A DNA stretch of 33,726 nucleotides from Elusimicrobia bacterium GWB2_63_16 (GTDB taxonomy: Bacteria > Elusimicrobiota > Elusimicrobia > Elusimicrobiales > UBA9959), in contig MGTZ01000042.1 in NCBI GenBank assembly GCA_001799715.1, positions 20,501 to 54,226 of the forward strand, given 5' to 3'. Each line of letters begins with the position of its first letter. Position 1 is the stretch's first letter. The notes beneath the pieces were generated by a model. It ran no database searches and was not told the DNA's origin. It saw only the letters and a program-made list of their open reading frames with translations. Below, piece by piece: positions 23,534 to 30,858 of this stretch. Both the position numbers and the translations under genes were made by a program.

Positions 23534-23886
23534 ATCAAAACTGTTCAGAGAACTTCAGGGCCACACACTAGGCCTAAACCGCCCGACTGCCCCGATTGTG
23601 TCCGTAGTGTCGCGAGAAGCGAAGTCCACCCGGCCACCTCTCCATCTGATAACGCGCTCCTCGCTTTCGCTCGGAGGCTTCGCCCCGGCCTCGCAATGTA
23701 ATCCGGCCGGGCGCTTTACAAGGGGGGCTAAGCCCCCCGTTTCGTCGTCGCTCGCTATTCCGGCATTAAGCCGGAACCGCTCGCTGAACCCCCCTTAAGA
23801 GGTAAGCGGGGCTTGCTGCGAAGGTAGCGCCCCGCGCGACTTATAAAGACCTGTGTTAATTATATAAAAATATGCGCGAAGGGAAC
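23534..23886. other. Non-coding 350-bp spacer, palindrome-rich, with tRNA 5' fragment
   Basis: There is no credible gene here; the short ORFs have no codon bias or ribosome binding site. Seen directly: a duplicate of the tRNA-Ser 5' end at 23626-23646; alternating 'gctcgc/ggcttcgcccc' repeats (about 23655-23700); and the hairpin GGGGGGCTAAGCCCCCC near 23721-23737. From about 23840 it becomes AT-rich (ATTATATAAAAATATG). It looks like decayed or repeat-derived intergenic DNA. Confidence 0.6.
23626..23646 (-). pseudogene. tRNA-Ser 5' fragment
   Basis: Twenty of 21 bases match 23516-23536, which spans the first 18 bases of tRNA-Ser and three bases upstream of it. The offset is exactly 110 bp. 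After GGCCGGGTGG the similarity to the tRNA stops. It is either the remnant of a second tRNA-Ser or a trace of a small duplication. Confidence 0.6.
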
Positions 23887-24834
23887 TCAGGAAAAAGTTT
23901 TCCTTATGCCTTCTTCCAGCGGCGTCCACTGCGCGCCGCCCGCGGTCTTCTCCCAGAGGGCCGGAGTCGCGGTCCAATTTGGCGCCGAGGCTTCCCTGGC
24001 CTTGTCCCGGTTCATCACCGGCTCCGCGCCGGCCAGGGCGCTGACGGTCTCGTAGAGCCAGCCCACCGCGCAGACGGCCGCCGGCGGCAGCGAGAGCATG
24101 ACCGGCATCTTCACGCCCATGCCGGCCGCCAGCAGGCGGATGAATTCCCGCCACTCGTAGGAGCGGCCCTCGCAGACGTAGAAAGTGCCGCCGTCGAATT
24201 TAGGGGTTTCTAGCGCGTCCACGATGGCGCCCACCAGGTCGTCGACGTAGATGAAGCTGAAGCGGCCGCCCGCCGAGCCGGCGTTCACCATCACGCCTTT
24301 GCGCACCCATTCCGCTATCTTGGAGAGGCCGGAGTCCTTCTTGCCGTAGACTATGGGCGGGCGCAGAATGACGGCAGGCCCGTTGGCGAAGGCGCGCGCC
24401 GCCTTTTCCCCCGCCAGTTTGCTCTGCCCGTAATAGGATACCGGCGCCTCCGGCTCTGCCTCGCTGCGGGGCCGGTCGGCGGAGGAGGGCCCGCCGGCGG
24501 CCAGGCTGGAGATATAGACCAGCTTCCTGAGCGTCGGGACCTGGCCGGCTGCGGCGACCAGATTGGCCGTGCCCTCGGCGTTGGCGCGCATGAACTGCTC
24601 GCGCGAGCGGCAGAAGAGCGCCGCCGCCAGGTGCACCGCGGCGTCCGCTCCGTCGAGCGCCCGGCGCAGGCTCGCCTTGTCTGAGAAATCGGCTTCGGCG
24701 TAGGCCGCGCCTTCCAGCACCGCGGCCGGCTTGCGGCGCGTGATCACGCGCACGGCGCAGCCCCTGGCGAGCAGGGCTTTGCACAGCGCCCGCCCCACGA
24801 ACCCGGTGCCTCCGGTAACGGCGATGGTCTTCAT
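23887..24834 (-). CDS. NAD(P)-dependent epimerase/dehydratase (extended SDR)
   Basis: A 315-residue extended short-chain dehydrogenase with GGTGFVG (8-14) for the dinucleotide, DGADAAVHLAA, Ser109/Ser110 (YISSLAAGG), the catalytic Tyr135-x3-Lys139 (YYGQSK), and a substrate-domain motif VILRPPIVYGKKDSG. It probably acts on a nucleotide-sugar, sterol-like or polyketide-type substrate; the class is too broad to name one. It is the last gene of the exbB-exbD-tonB operon, four bases after the small membrane protein gene. That place would hold tolB or pal in a classical Tol operon, so its link to the envelope is a context-based guess. Confidence 0.88.
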   Translation of the reverse strand: MKTIAVTGGTGFVGRALCKALLARGCAVRVITRRKPAAVLEGAAYAEADFSDKASLRRALDGADAAVHLAAALFCRSREQFMRANAEGTANLVAAAGQVPTLRKLVYISSLAAGGPSSADRPRSEAEPEAPVSYYGQSKLAGEKAARAFANGPAVILRPPIVYGKKDSGLSKIAEWVRKGVMVNAGSAGGRFSFIYVDDLVGAIVDALETPKFDGGTFYVCEGRSYEWREFIRLLAAGMGVKMPVMLSLPPAAVCAVGWLYETVSALAGAEPVMNRDKAREASAPNWTATPALWEKTAGGAQWTPLEEGIRKTFS

Positions 24835-24838
24835 AGGC

Positions 24839-25261
24839 TTAGTCTTCCTTGAGCTTCTTCAGCGCTTTGCCGGCTTCCCGGTCCACCACGTTCCTTACCG
24901 CGCCGCCCACGTCGCGGTCGAGGTGGATGCCGAAGCGCAGCAGGCCGGAGCTGATGGTAGCCCGGTCGGGGTATTTCCCCTTCTGCAGCTTCTCGAGCAC
25001 GCTGGTCTTGTCGTACTGCGGCATGGTGGCCGCCAGGGCCAGGGCTATCAGCGCGAAGGCGGCCAGGTTGACGGCCATGCCGGCCAGGCCGCTGATCAGC
25101 CGCACGATCTTCGTGCTGGTGTTGATGAACAGGATGAAGACGGCCCAGACCAGCAGCGAGGCGGCGAGGTAATAATCGCCGTAAGGCCCGGTGCCGGGGT
25201 AGGAGACGTAGAAGGCCGCGTGCAGCAGCGCGACGGCCAGCAGTTTGAATATAAGGCTCAT
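24839..25261 (-). CDS. Small membrane protein, paralogue of its upstream neighbour
   Basis: A 140-residue protein with three hydrophobic segments (about 3-22, 30-48 and 58-82) and a hydrophilic C-terminal third. It shares an ordered set of motifs with the protein at 25258-25632: H-A-x-F-x-SYP-x-x-G-x-x-G, then S-x-LLW-x-x-F, and after the last hydrophobic segment L-x-K-x-x-x-G-x-YP followed by GLLR-x-G. The two therefore come from a tandem duplication. The C-terminus ends in a basic/acidic helix (EAGKALKKLKED). It overlaps the upstream gene by four bases. I do not recognise the family; the operon suggests an accessory of the ExbB/ExbD/TonB-like complex. Confidence 0.75.
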   Translation of the reverse strand: MSLIFKLLAVALLHAAFYVSYPGTGPYGDYYLAASLLVWAVFILFINTSTKIVRLISGLAGMAVNLAAFALIALALAATMPQYDKTSVLEKLQKGKYPDRATISSGLLRFGIHLDRDVGGAVRNVVDREAGKALKKLKED

Positions 25262-25632
25262 AATGGCGTTTCTTCCTTTTTTGGCGGGGCCAGCGCGGGG
25301 ACTTCCACGCCGAGCCGCAGCAGGCCGATATAGAAGTCGGCTTTAACCGGGTAGCTGCCGGCTAAGAACTTCTTCAGGGCGGGCCGTCCGTCCTTCTGCG
25401 GCAGCAGGGCCAGCGCCGAGAAGGCGCAGGCCAGGGCGAACAGCGCGGCGAAAGCCGCCTTGCCAGCCCTGTCGTAGTTTTCCGTGATCCTCGCGATGAA
25501 GACCGAAAAGCCCGTCCAGAGCAGCATGGAGACGAAAATGAAGGGCTGGCCGAACCGGCCGCTGTGCGGGTAAGAGAGGAAGGCGGCCAGGTGTACAACG
25601 GCGGCGATGAGGACGAGGGCGCTTATGGGCAC
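25258..25632 (-). CDS. Small membrane protein, tandem paralogue
   Basis: A 124-residue protein with three hydrophobic segments (about 4-22, 28-47 and 58-78) and a soluble tail. Conserved positions shared with 24839-25261 include HLAAFLSYP, the LLW of SMLLWTGF, the LKKFLAGSYP turn and GLLRLGVEVP. It starts two bases after the TonB-like gene and overlaps the next gene by four (ATGA), so all are co-translated. Function unknown. The C-terminal tail is proline- and lysine-rich (PALAPPKKEETPL), which differs from the paralogue. Confidence 0.75.
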   Translation of the reverse strand: MPISALVLIAAVVHLAAFLSYPHSGRFGQPFIFVSMLLWTGFSVFIARITENYDRAGKAAFAALFALACAFSALALLPQKDGRPALKKFLAGSYPVKADFYIGLLRLGVEVPALAPPKKEETPL

Positions 25633-25634
25633 GG

Positions 25635-26282
25635 CTAGTCCATCGCCTTGAACTCGACGTGTACGGTCAGGCGGTCCTCGAAGAAATCGTCGGGCAGCGG
25701 TTCGAACGGCGCGGCGGCCTGGGCGGCGCTCTCGGCCGCGGTGTCGAAGAGGCGGTTGCCGGAGGACTTCTCCACGCTCACCGACTTTATGTCCCCCTCC
25801 CGGGAGATGCTGAAGCGCACGGTGCAGCGCAGGCTGCCGGCGGAGGGCATGCGGGAGGTCCAGGAGTTCCAGAGCGCCTCGCGCACCTGGGTGATATACC
25901 AGGGGTAAGGGAAATTGGCGGAATCGGTGACGAGCGGCGTGCCGCCCTCGCCGCCGGGCGCGGGCTTTTCCGTCTCGAAGAGCTTGGCGCCGCCGGAAAG
26001 TACGCTGGGCTTGGGCAGGGCCCCGCCGGAAAAATCGTCCTCTTCGGGCTGTTCGGTCTTGGCGGCGGCACCGGCGGCCTTGGCCGCGGTTTTGGCTGCG
26101 GGCAGGTCGCCGCGGCCCGGGGCGTCGGCGGCCTTGGCCATGGTGACCACGCTCGACGGGCCGACGAAATCTATGTAATAGGCCTGCTGCTTCTTGGCGC
26201 CGACGGCGTGGCGCCCGGCGAAGAACAGGGCCGCCAGCAGCACGAAGTGGGCGGAGGAGGAATAGAGGAGGTAGGAGCGCAC
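25635..26282 (-). CDS. TonB/TolA-like energy transducer
   Basis: A 215-residue protein: N-terminal membrane anchor (about 7-24), an Ala/Lys/Pro-rich low-complexity linker (about 45-125), and a C-terminal domain (about 125-215) of TonB-C type. The latter shows YPWYITQVREALWNSW, RFSISREGDIKSVSVEKSSGN, LFDTAAESAAQAAAPFEPLP and the last strand LTVHVEF. It would carry the energy of the ExbB/ExbD (or TolQ/TolR) motor to the outer membrane. It follows exbD by one base. The linker is shorter than in E. coli TolA, which favours TonB or a short TolA; the two cannot be told apart here. Confidence 0.88.
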   Translation of the reverse strand: MRSYLLYSSSAHFVLLAALFFAGRHAVGAKKQQAYYIDFVGPSSVVTMAKAADAPGRGDLPAAKTAAKAAGAAAKTEQPEEDDFSGGALPKPSVLSGGAKLFETEKPAPGGEGGTPLVTDSANFPYPWYITQVREALWNSWTSRMPSAGSLRCTVRFSISREGDIKSVSVEKSSGNRLFDTAAESAAQAAAPFEPLPDDFFEDRLTVHVEFKAMD

Positions 26283-26283
26283 G

Positions 26284-26691
26284 CTAGTCTTCCGGTTTGA
26301 CGGCGATGCCGATCTTGCCGGCGCCCAGTTTCTTGGCGGCGTCGAACACCGCCACCACGCGCTCGACCGGCACGCTCTTGTCGGCTTCCACCAGCACGGT
26401 CTTCTTGTGGGATTTGGCCAGGCGCAGCGTCAGCTCCTTCTCCAGGCGCTGGAACTTCACGGCGCGGCCGTCGATGGTCATGGCGCCGTTGGCGGCCAGC
26501 TGCACCTTGAGCACCTGCTCGTCGGCGGTCTTGATGCCGGTGGAGGCCTTGGGCAGGTTCACCTGTATCTGGGACTGCACCAGGAACGGCGTGATCACCA
26601 TGAAGATGATCAGCAGGATCAGCGAGACGTCGATGAGCGGGATCATGTTGATCTCCGCTATGATGCCGCCTTTCTTGGAGTGTACTCTCAT
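26284..26691 (-). CDS. ExbD/TolR-family biopolymer transport protein
   Basis: A 135-residue protein with a short cytoplasmic N-terminus, one transmembrane helix (about 19-38, LIDVSLILLIIFMV) carrying the essential aspartate Asp21, and a periplasmic domain (about 60-135). This matches ExbD/TolR in length and layout. INMIPLIDV and the DxSLILLIIFMV signature place it with certainty in the family. With the upstream ExbB/TolQ it forms the proton-driven motor. The gaps to its neighbours are two bases and one base, so stoichiometry is probably set by translation. ExbD versus TolR cannot be resolved. Confidence 0.94.
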   Translation of the reverse strand: MRVHSKKGGIIAEINMIPLIDVSLILLIIFMVITPFLVQSQIQVNLPKASTGIKTADEQVLKVQLAANGAMTIDGRAVKFQRLEKELTLRLAKSHKKTVLVEADKSVPVERVVAVFDAAKKLGAGKIGIAVKPED

Positions 26692-26693
26692 GG

Positions 26694-27335
26694 TCAGCGC
26701 GCCGCCGCCTCCGGGAGGCCGGACTCGCGGGGCACCGAGCGGTCTATCACCTGCTCGGCCACCCAGTTGATCTCGCTGGCGAAGTCGTTGGCCTTATGCG
26801 TGAAATAGTTGTAAGCCACGATGGCGGGGATGGCCACGAAGAGGCCCGCCGCGGTGTTGACCAGCGCCTCGGCTATGCCCATGGCCACCACGGAGGGGCC
26901 GGCGCCGGCGTACATCGACAGGTCGCGGAAGGCCCGCACGACGCCGATCACGGTGCCGAAGAGGCCGATGAAGGGGCTGATGCTGCCTATGGTGGCTATC
27001 GGGGTCAGGCCCTTGCTCAGGCGCGAGACGTGCCAGTCCACGGCCTTCTCCGCCAGCTCGCGCTTCTCGAACGGCGTGCCGTAGTGGTTGATGACCTTGT
27101 GGATGATGTCGCCCGCCGGGTTCCTGGCCTTGGCGCACAGCTCCGAGATCTGGCGGATCTCTCCGGTGCGCAGCAGCGCGTGCACCTTGTGCAGCAGGTC
27201 GTCGAGGCCTTTCATGGTGCGCTTGTACGCGGTCCAGCGCTCCCAGATCAGGGCTATGGAATAGATGGAAAGGCCGGCCAGCAGGAAGAGTATCGGGCCG
27301 CCGGCTATGATAAGTTGTTTAAAGGTGATGTTCAT
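26694..27335 (-). CDS. ExbB/TolQ-family proton channel
   Basis: A 213-residue MotA/TolQ/ExbB protein with three transmembrane helices (about 8-30, 105-130 and 145-170). The conserved segments are LTPIATIGSISPFIGLFGTVIGVV with its GLFGTV signature and MGIAEALVNTAAGLFVAIPAIVAYNYF. It forms the pentameric channel with ExbD. It is the first gene of a six-gene operon that continues with exbD/tolR, a tonB/tolA-like gene, two paralogous membrane proteins and an epimerase. TGGTATAAT and a GGAG ribosome binding site precede the ATG, so unlike several other operons here it has a normal leader. No tolB or pal is in the window. Confidence 0.95.
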   Translation of the reverse strand: MNITFKQLIIAGGPILFLLAGLSIYSIALIWERWTAYKRTMKGLDDLLHKVHALLRTGEIRQISELCAKARNPAGDIIHKVINHYGTPFEKRELAEKAVDWHVSRLSKGLTPIATIGSISPFIGLFGTVIGVVRAFRDLSMYAGAGPSVVAMGIAEALVNTAAGLFVAIPAIVAYNYFTHKANDFASEINWVAEQVIDRSVPRESGLPEAAAR

Positions 27336-27364
27336 CGCTTCTCCGGTGCTATATATTAGTTTAA

Positions 27365-27373
27365 ATTATACCA
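27365..27373 (-). promoter_or_regulatory. Extended -10 promoter of the exbB operon
   Basis: TGGTATAAT on the minus strand: perfect TATAAT plus a TGn extension, 29 bases before the ATG, with GGAG between them. This is the best-matching promoter in the window. Confidence 0.55.
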
Positions 27374-27399
27374 ATTCGGGAGGACGGCGGCGGGGCGCG

Positions 27400-27430
27400 A
27401 AAAAGCCGGCGCCCGGGAAGGGACGCCGGC
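27400..27430 (-). terminator. Terminator of the coiled-coil protein gene
   Basis: GCCGGCG at 27405-27411 pairs with CGCCGGC at 27424-27430. On the minus strand the stem is followed by TTTTT (27404 to 27400). It lies about 20 bases after the stop of 27449-28477. Confidence 0.75.
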
Positions 27431-27448
27431 CGGCGGCCGCGCGGGCGT

Positions 27449-28477
27449 TCAGGCTTTCCTGAAGGCGTACTTCACGCGGGCTTCCAGGTTCTCGAAATAG
27501 CCTGAGAGCAGCTTGAGCTTGGCGCCCAGCACGTCGTAGAGCTCTTCCTGCTCGCGGCTCTTGATCTCGTCCACGGCCTCGAACTCCTTGAGCTTGTTGA
27601 CGGCCGAGAACAGCTCCTCGCGGATCTTGGCCGTTTCCTGGTCGCGCCATTTGAGGTCGGCGCGCAGGCGGCCTATCTCCTCGCAGAACTTCTTGTTCTG
27701 CTCCTCATAGTCGCGGCGCTCGTCGAACATGATCTTCTGGAATTCTTCGTTCTTGCCGGCCAGGGAGGCGATGTTATCGCTCAGCGTGCGGGCCAGCATG
27801 TCCTTCTCCTCGAACTGGGACCGGAGCTCTCTGATCTCGCGCTCCAGGTCGGCCGTTCTGGCGGCGGCTTCGCCCTGGGCGCGCTTGAGCGAGGCGTCGG
27901 CGTTCTCGGCGGCGGCCATCAGGCGCTCGCGCAGGCGGGCGTTCTCGGCCGCCTTCTCGGAGAGGTCCTGCGTGGCTTCGCAGAGCTTCTCCTCGGAGCG
28001 CTTCTTGAGGGTCTTGTACAGGGTTTCCCACGACGGGTGTTCCCCCTTCGCGGCCTGGGTGTTCTGTATGGAGCGCTTGAGCTTCTCGGTGAGGGCGTGG
28101 ACTTCTCCCTCCTTGCGCTTGAGCTGCTCCTCGAAAGCGTGCTTTTCGGTAGTGTAGGCCTTGCGCAGGTCCTTGACCTCGCGCTCCAGGTGGGCGTTCT
28201 TGTTGATGGCCTTTTCCAGCAGCGAGCGGGCCGCGGTCTCTTCGGCGGCCTCCACCGTCATCGGCGGGCGCGGCTTGGCCGGGGCCTGCGGGGGCATTTC
28301 GATCAGCGCCTGGAAAGCGGGTTCGAGCGAGGCTTCGCGCCACTGGCCCAGGGCCTTCTCGGGGCAGACCAGCGAGGAGCGCCCGAAGCCGGGCTGCAGA
28401 GCCGCGTCCTTGGGCGAGAAAGGCCCGCGAATGCTCTTTTTGATGTAGACGTAAAAACGGGAAATCGGTTCGGTCAT
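27449..28477 (-). CDS. GYF-like domain plus long coiled coil
   Basis: A 342-residue protein. Residues about 6-60 (FYVYIKKSIRGPFSPKDAAL then CPEKALGQWREA) read like a GYF_2-type domain, a fold that binds proline-rich peptides. From about 85 to 330 it is a near-continuous coiled coil with heptad-like Leu/Glu/Lys repeats (EREVKDLRKAY, LKRSIQNTQ, LEREIRELRSQFEEK). The C-terminus ends near NLEARVKYAFRKA. Such proteins serve as scaffolds or in cell-structure roles, but nothing more specific can be said. It is transcribed alone; TGGTAAGAT lies six bases before the ATG with no ribosome binding site, suggesting a leaderless transcript. GYF assignment is moderate, coiled coil is clear. Confidence 0.8.
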   Translation of the reverse strand: MTEPISRFYVYIKKSIRGPFSPKDAALQPGFGRSSLVCPEKALGQWREASLEPAFQALIEMPPQAPAKPRPPMTVEAAEETAARSLLEKAINKNAHLEREVKDLRKAYTTEKHAFEEQLKRKEGEVHALTEKLKRSIQNTQAAKGEHPSWETLYKTLKKRSEEKLCEATQDLSEKAAENARLRERLMAAAENADASLKRAQGEAAARTADLEREIRELRSQFEEKDMLARTLSDNIASLAGKNEEFQKIMFDERRDYEEQNKKFCEEIGRLRADLKWRDQETAKIREELFSAVNKLKEFEAVDEIKSREQEELYDVLGAKLKLLSGYFENLEARVKYAFRKA

Positions 28478-28483
28478 GGTTAA

Positions 28484-28492
28484 ATCTTACCA
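28484..28492 (-). promoter_or_regulatory. Extended -10 promoter of the GYF/coiled-coil gene
   Basis: TGGTAAGAT on the minus strand, with six bases (TTAACC) to the ATG. No ribosome binding site fits; leaderless translation is likely if this promoter is used. Confidence 0.5.
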
Positions 28493-28544
28493 AAGGGGTG
28501 TTACAAAGAGATTACAGATAAGATAATAGTTCCGGGTCTTGTCT

Positions 28545-28642
28545 GCCGGCGGCCCGGCCCCTCGCTCCTGGGGGAACCGTTACGCGGTTCCCCCCGCGGC
28601 GGGGCCCCCCTCCCCGAAGTCGCTCGGAACCGGGCCGCCGGC
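28545..28642. repeat. 98-bp nested GC-rich palindrome
   Basis: Outer arms: a perfect 13-bp inverted repeat at 28545-28557 and 28630-28642. Inside lies a perfect ten-bp hairpin GGGGGAACCG (28570-28579) with CGGTTCCCCC (28585-28594) and a five-base loop. There is no T-run, so it is not an intrinsic terminator. It occupies most of the gap between mtnA and the GYF/coiled-coil gene and belongs to a different family from the TAGGGGACGC elements. Confidence 0.75.
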
Positions 28643-28681
28643 CGACCTGGGCAGGCACACCACGGCCAGCCGGGGCCGGGC

Positions 28682-29746
28682 TTACTTGGCCAGGTTCTTT
28701 TTGATGTTGGCGCGGGTGACGGGGCTGATGACGCCTTTCTCGGTGATGAGGGCGGTGATGAGGCCGGCCGGGGTGACGTCGAAGGCCGGGTGGCGCACCC
28801 GCACGTTCTTCGGCGCTATGCGGTTGCCCTTCACGAAGGTGACCTCTTCGCAGGACCGCTCCTCTATCACGATCGCGTCTCCGTCTTTGGCCTTCAGGTC
28901 TATCGTCGGGGTGGGCGCGGCCACGTAGAACGGGACCTTGTGATGTTTGGCTATCACGGCCAAACCGTAGGTGCCTATCTTGTTGGCGGTGTCGCCGTTG
29001 GCGGCTATGCGGTCGGCGCCCACCACGATGGCGTTGACGCCGCAGGTCTTGATGATGTGCGCGGCCATGTTGTCTGTCAGCAGCTCCGACGGCACGCCCT
29101 CGCGCATCAGCTCCCAGATGGTCAGGCGGGCGCCCTGCAGGTAGGGGCGCGTCTCGCAGGAGTAGGCGTGCCTGATCTTCCCCCGCTTGTGCGCGGCGGT
29201 GATCACGCCCACGGCCGTGCCTATGCCCATGGTGGCCAGCGCGCCGGCGTTGCAATGCGTCATGATCACGCAGTTCCTGGGCAGCAGGGCGGCCCCGTAG
29301 CGGCCCATAGCGTCGCAGGCGGCCTCGTCCTCGGCGGTTATAAGCCGGGCTTCTTTGTCGGCCAGGGCGAGCAGCTTTTTAAGCGTGGCCGGGGAGAACC
29401 TGCCGTGGTGGCGGGCCGCGAAATTCACGGCCAGGTCGAGCATGCGGTCGGCGGCATAGAACAGCGCCACGGCCGTAGGGCGGGCGGCCTTCAGCAGGCC
29501 GGCCGTACGGGCGGCGGTCTTGATGAGTTCGGCGGCGGAGGCGGGCTTGAGGCGGCGCAGTTCCAGGGCGAAGCCGAAGGCGGCGGCGCAGCCTATCAGG
29601 GGCGCGCCGCGCAGGGCCATGTCCCTGGTGGCTTTGGCGGCGCCGGCGGCGTCGCGCACGGTAATGAACTTTACCCGGTCCGGCAGCAGGCGCTGGTCGA
29701 GCACCTTCAGCCTGCCCCTGCTGAAGATCAAGCGCGGCGGTATCAT
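28682..29746 (-). CDS. mtnA: S-methyl-5-thioribose-1-phosphate isomerase
   Basis: A 354-residue eIF2B-like isomerase of normal MtnA length. It has RGAP (46-49), THCNAGALATMGIGTAVGV with catalytic Cys165, the ETRP of CETRPYLQGARLT, and GADRIAANGDTANKIGTY with catalytic Asp245. It converts methylthioribose-1-phosphate to methylthioribulose-1-phosphate in methionine salvage, or the deoxyribose analogue in related shunts. No other salvage gene (mtnK/mtnP/mtnB/mtnC) lies in the window. It follows yggS and yggU in the same direction, but a hairpin with a T-rich tail lies between yggU and mtnA, so it may have its own promoter. Paralogous aldose isomerases or eIF2B subunits are excluded by the conserved Cys and Asp. 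Confidence 0.95.
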   Translation of the reverse strand: MIPPRLIFSRGRLKVLDQRLLPDRVKFITVRDAAGAAKATRDMALRGAPLIGCAAAFGFALELRRLKPASAAELIKTAARTAGLLKAARPTAVALFYAADRMLDLAVNFAARHHGRFSPATLKKLLALADKEARLITAEDEAACDAMGRYGAALLPRNCVIMTHCNAGALATMGIGTAVGVITAAHKRGKIRHAYSCETRPYLQGARLTIWELMREGVPSELLTDNMAAHIIKTCGVNAIVVGADRIAANGDTANKIGTYGLAVIAKHHKVPFYVAAPTPTIDLKAKDGDAIVIEERSCEEVTFVKGNRIAPKNVRVRHPAFDVTPAGLITALITEKGVISPVTRANIKKNLAK

Positions 29747-29757
29747 GTTTCCCCCTT

Positions 29758-29785
29758 AAAAGTAAGGGCCCGCTTGCGCGGGCCC
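29758..29785 (-). terminator. Hairpin terminator after yggU
   Basis: GGGCCCGC at 29766-29773 pairs with GCGGGCCC at 29778-29785. On the minus strand the stem is followed by TTACTTTT, so it can stop transcription from yggS-yggU. A second, weaker hairpin (GTAAAACCCC with GGGGTTTAC, 29789-29810) overlaps the yggU stop. Confidence 0.65.
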
Positions 29786-29806
29786 GGCGTAAAACCCCTG
29801 GGGGGT

Positions 29807-30070
29807 TTACGGGATGGAATCGAGCAGGTTCTTGAGCTCTTCCTCGGTCTTGCCGGTGATCTCCACGGTCTTCTCCCGGCCTTTGGCGCCGCGGATGATG
29901 TTGACCAGCTTGGAAGGCACCTCGAAGAACTCCGAAAGATAATCCCTGAGCAGCAGGTTTATCTTCAGGTCGGCGGCCGGCGCGCAGATCTTCACGCGCA
30001 GCACGCTGCCAATGCGGGAAACTACCTCGTTGTCTTCGCAGTTCGGTATAACTCTGACTTTTACGATCAT
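29807..30070 (-). CDS. yggU: DUF167/YggU-family protein
   Basis: An 87-residue protein typical of the DUF167 family in length, with the pattern VKVRVIPNCEDNEV at the start, RVKICAPAADLKINLLLRDYLSEFF with the conserved Ala-Pro in mid-protein, and IIRGAKGREKTVEI. The family has a small alpha/beta fold and no proven function. It often lies next to yggS and yggT, and here it follows yggS by 69 bases, without yggT. AGAGG precedes the ATG as ribosome binding site. Confidence 0.9.
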   Translation of the reverse strand: MIVKVRVIPNCEDNEVVSRIGSVLRVKICAPAADLKINLLLRDYLSEFFEVPSKLVNIIRGAKGREKTVEITGKTEEELKNLLDSIP

Positions 30071-30139
30071 GTCCCCTACCTCTCTGTTGCGGCCCGCGCC
30101 GCGGTTGTTTTCCCCCTGCTGTGCGGGGCTTCCTGAATG

Positions 30140-30847
30140 CTAAGCGAAAAGGGAACCGCCGATGCGCGGCAGGCTAGAGCCAGCCTCCACCGCCAGTTCA
30201 TAATCCCCGCTCATCCCGAGCGACAGGCGGTTCCCGGTTCCCGGGAAATCCCTGTCGAAGAGAACTTTGGCCTTGTTGAAGGCGGCTTTCAGCTCTTCCG
30301 GGCCGGCGTCGGCGGGAGCTATGCCCATGTAGCCGCGCGGGTCGAGGTTCTTGAAACCGCGCAGGCCGGCCAGCAGCGCGCCCGCTTCTTCGGGCGAGAC
30401 GCCGGACTGGGTGGGCGAGGCGTTGAGCTTGAGCTGTATCATTACCGGCATGGTCTTGCCCAGGGCGGCGGCGTGGCGGTCCAGCTCGGCGGCTATCTTG
30501 AGGCTGTCCACGCAGTCTATCCAGTCGAAAGTCTCTACGGCGGCTTTGGCTTTGTTGGTCTGCAGGTGGCCTATGAAATGGAGCTGTACACGGGAGCGCA
30601 GCGGGGCCAGGGCGCCATTGAGCCATTTGGCCCGCGCGTCCTGCACCTTGTTCTCGCCGGCGGTCTTGAGGGCGCCGGCCTCTATAAGGAGCTTCACGTC
30701 CTCGTCAGCGGCGTACTTGGTGACAGCCAGCAGTTCTACCCCGGCGGGGTTGCGGCCGGACCTGGCGCAGGCGGCGGCAATGCGTGCCGTTATGTTCTGG
30801 AAATTGGAAAGTAGTGTGCCCTTGCGTGTGATTTCAGCGGTCGGCAT
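30140..30847 (-). CDS. yggS: PLP homeostasis protein (YggS/PLPBP)
   Basis: A 235-residue TIM-barrel PLP-binding protein. It has VELLAVTKYA with the PLP lysine Lys44, the GENKVQDARAK motif, HFIGHLQTNKAK, and a phosphate-binding C-terminal region (SLGMSGDYELAVEAGSS). It has no known enzymatic reaction; it stores or delivers pyridoxal-5'-phosphate and affects amino-acid balance. It is first in an operon with yggU. A palindromic ACTATAGT (30859-30866) lies 11 bases before its ATG and can act as -10 in both directions. No ribosome binding site is evident. Confidence 0.95.
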   Translation of the reverse strand: MPTAEITRKGTLLSNFQNITARIAAACARSGRNPAGVELLAVTKYAADEDVKLLIEAGALKTAGENKVQDARAKWLNGALAPLRSRVQLHFIGHLQTNKAKAAVETFDWIDCVDSLKIAAELDRHAAALGKTMPVMIQLKLNASPTQSGVSPEEAGALLAGLRGFKNLDPRGYMGIAPADAGPEELKAAFNKAKVLFDRDFPGTGNRLSLGMSGDYELAVEAGSSLPRIGGSLFA

Positions 30848-30858
30848 GGTTGGGGATA

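Noticed and set aside
23444-23646. Integrase attachment-site duplication at tRNA-Ser
   Set aside because: The duplicated part is the tRNA 5' end, only 110 bp away, with no integrase or cargo between.
23598-23798. 66-residue ORF in the tRNA-Ser spacer
   Set aside because: It runs through the tRNA fragment and palindromes, has no ribosome binding site, and its Pro/Ser/Arg-rich translation resembles no family.
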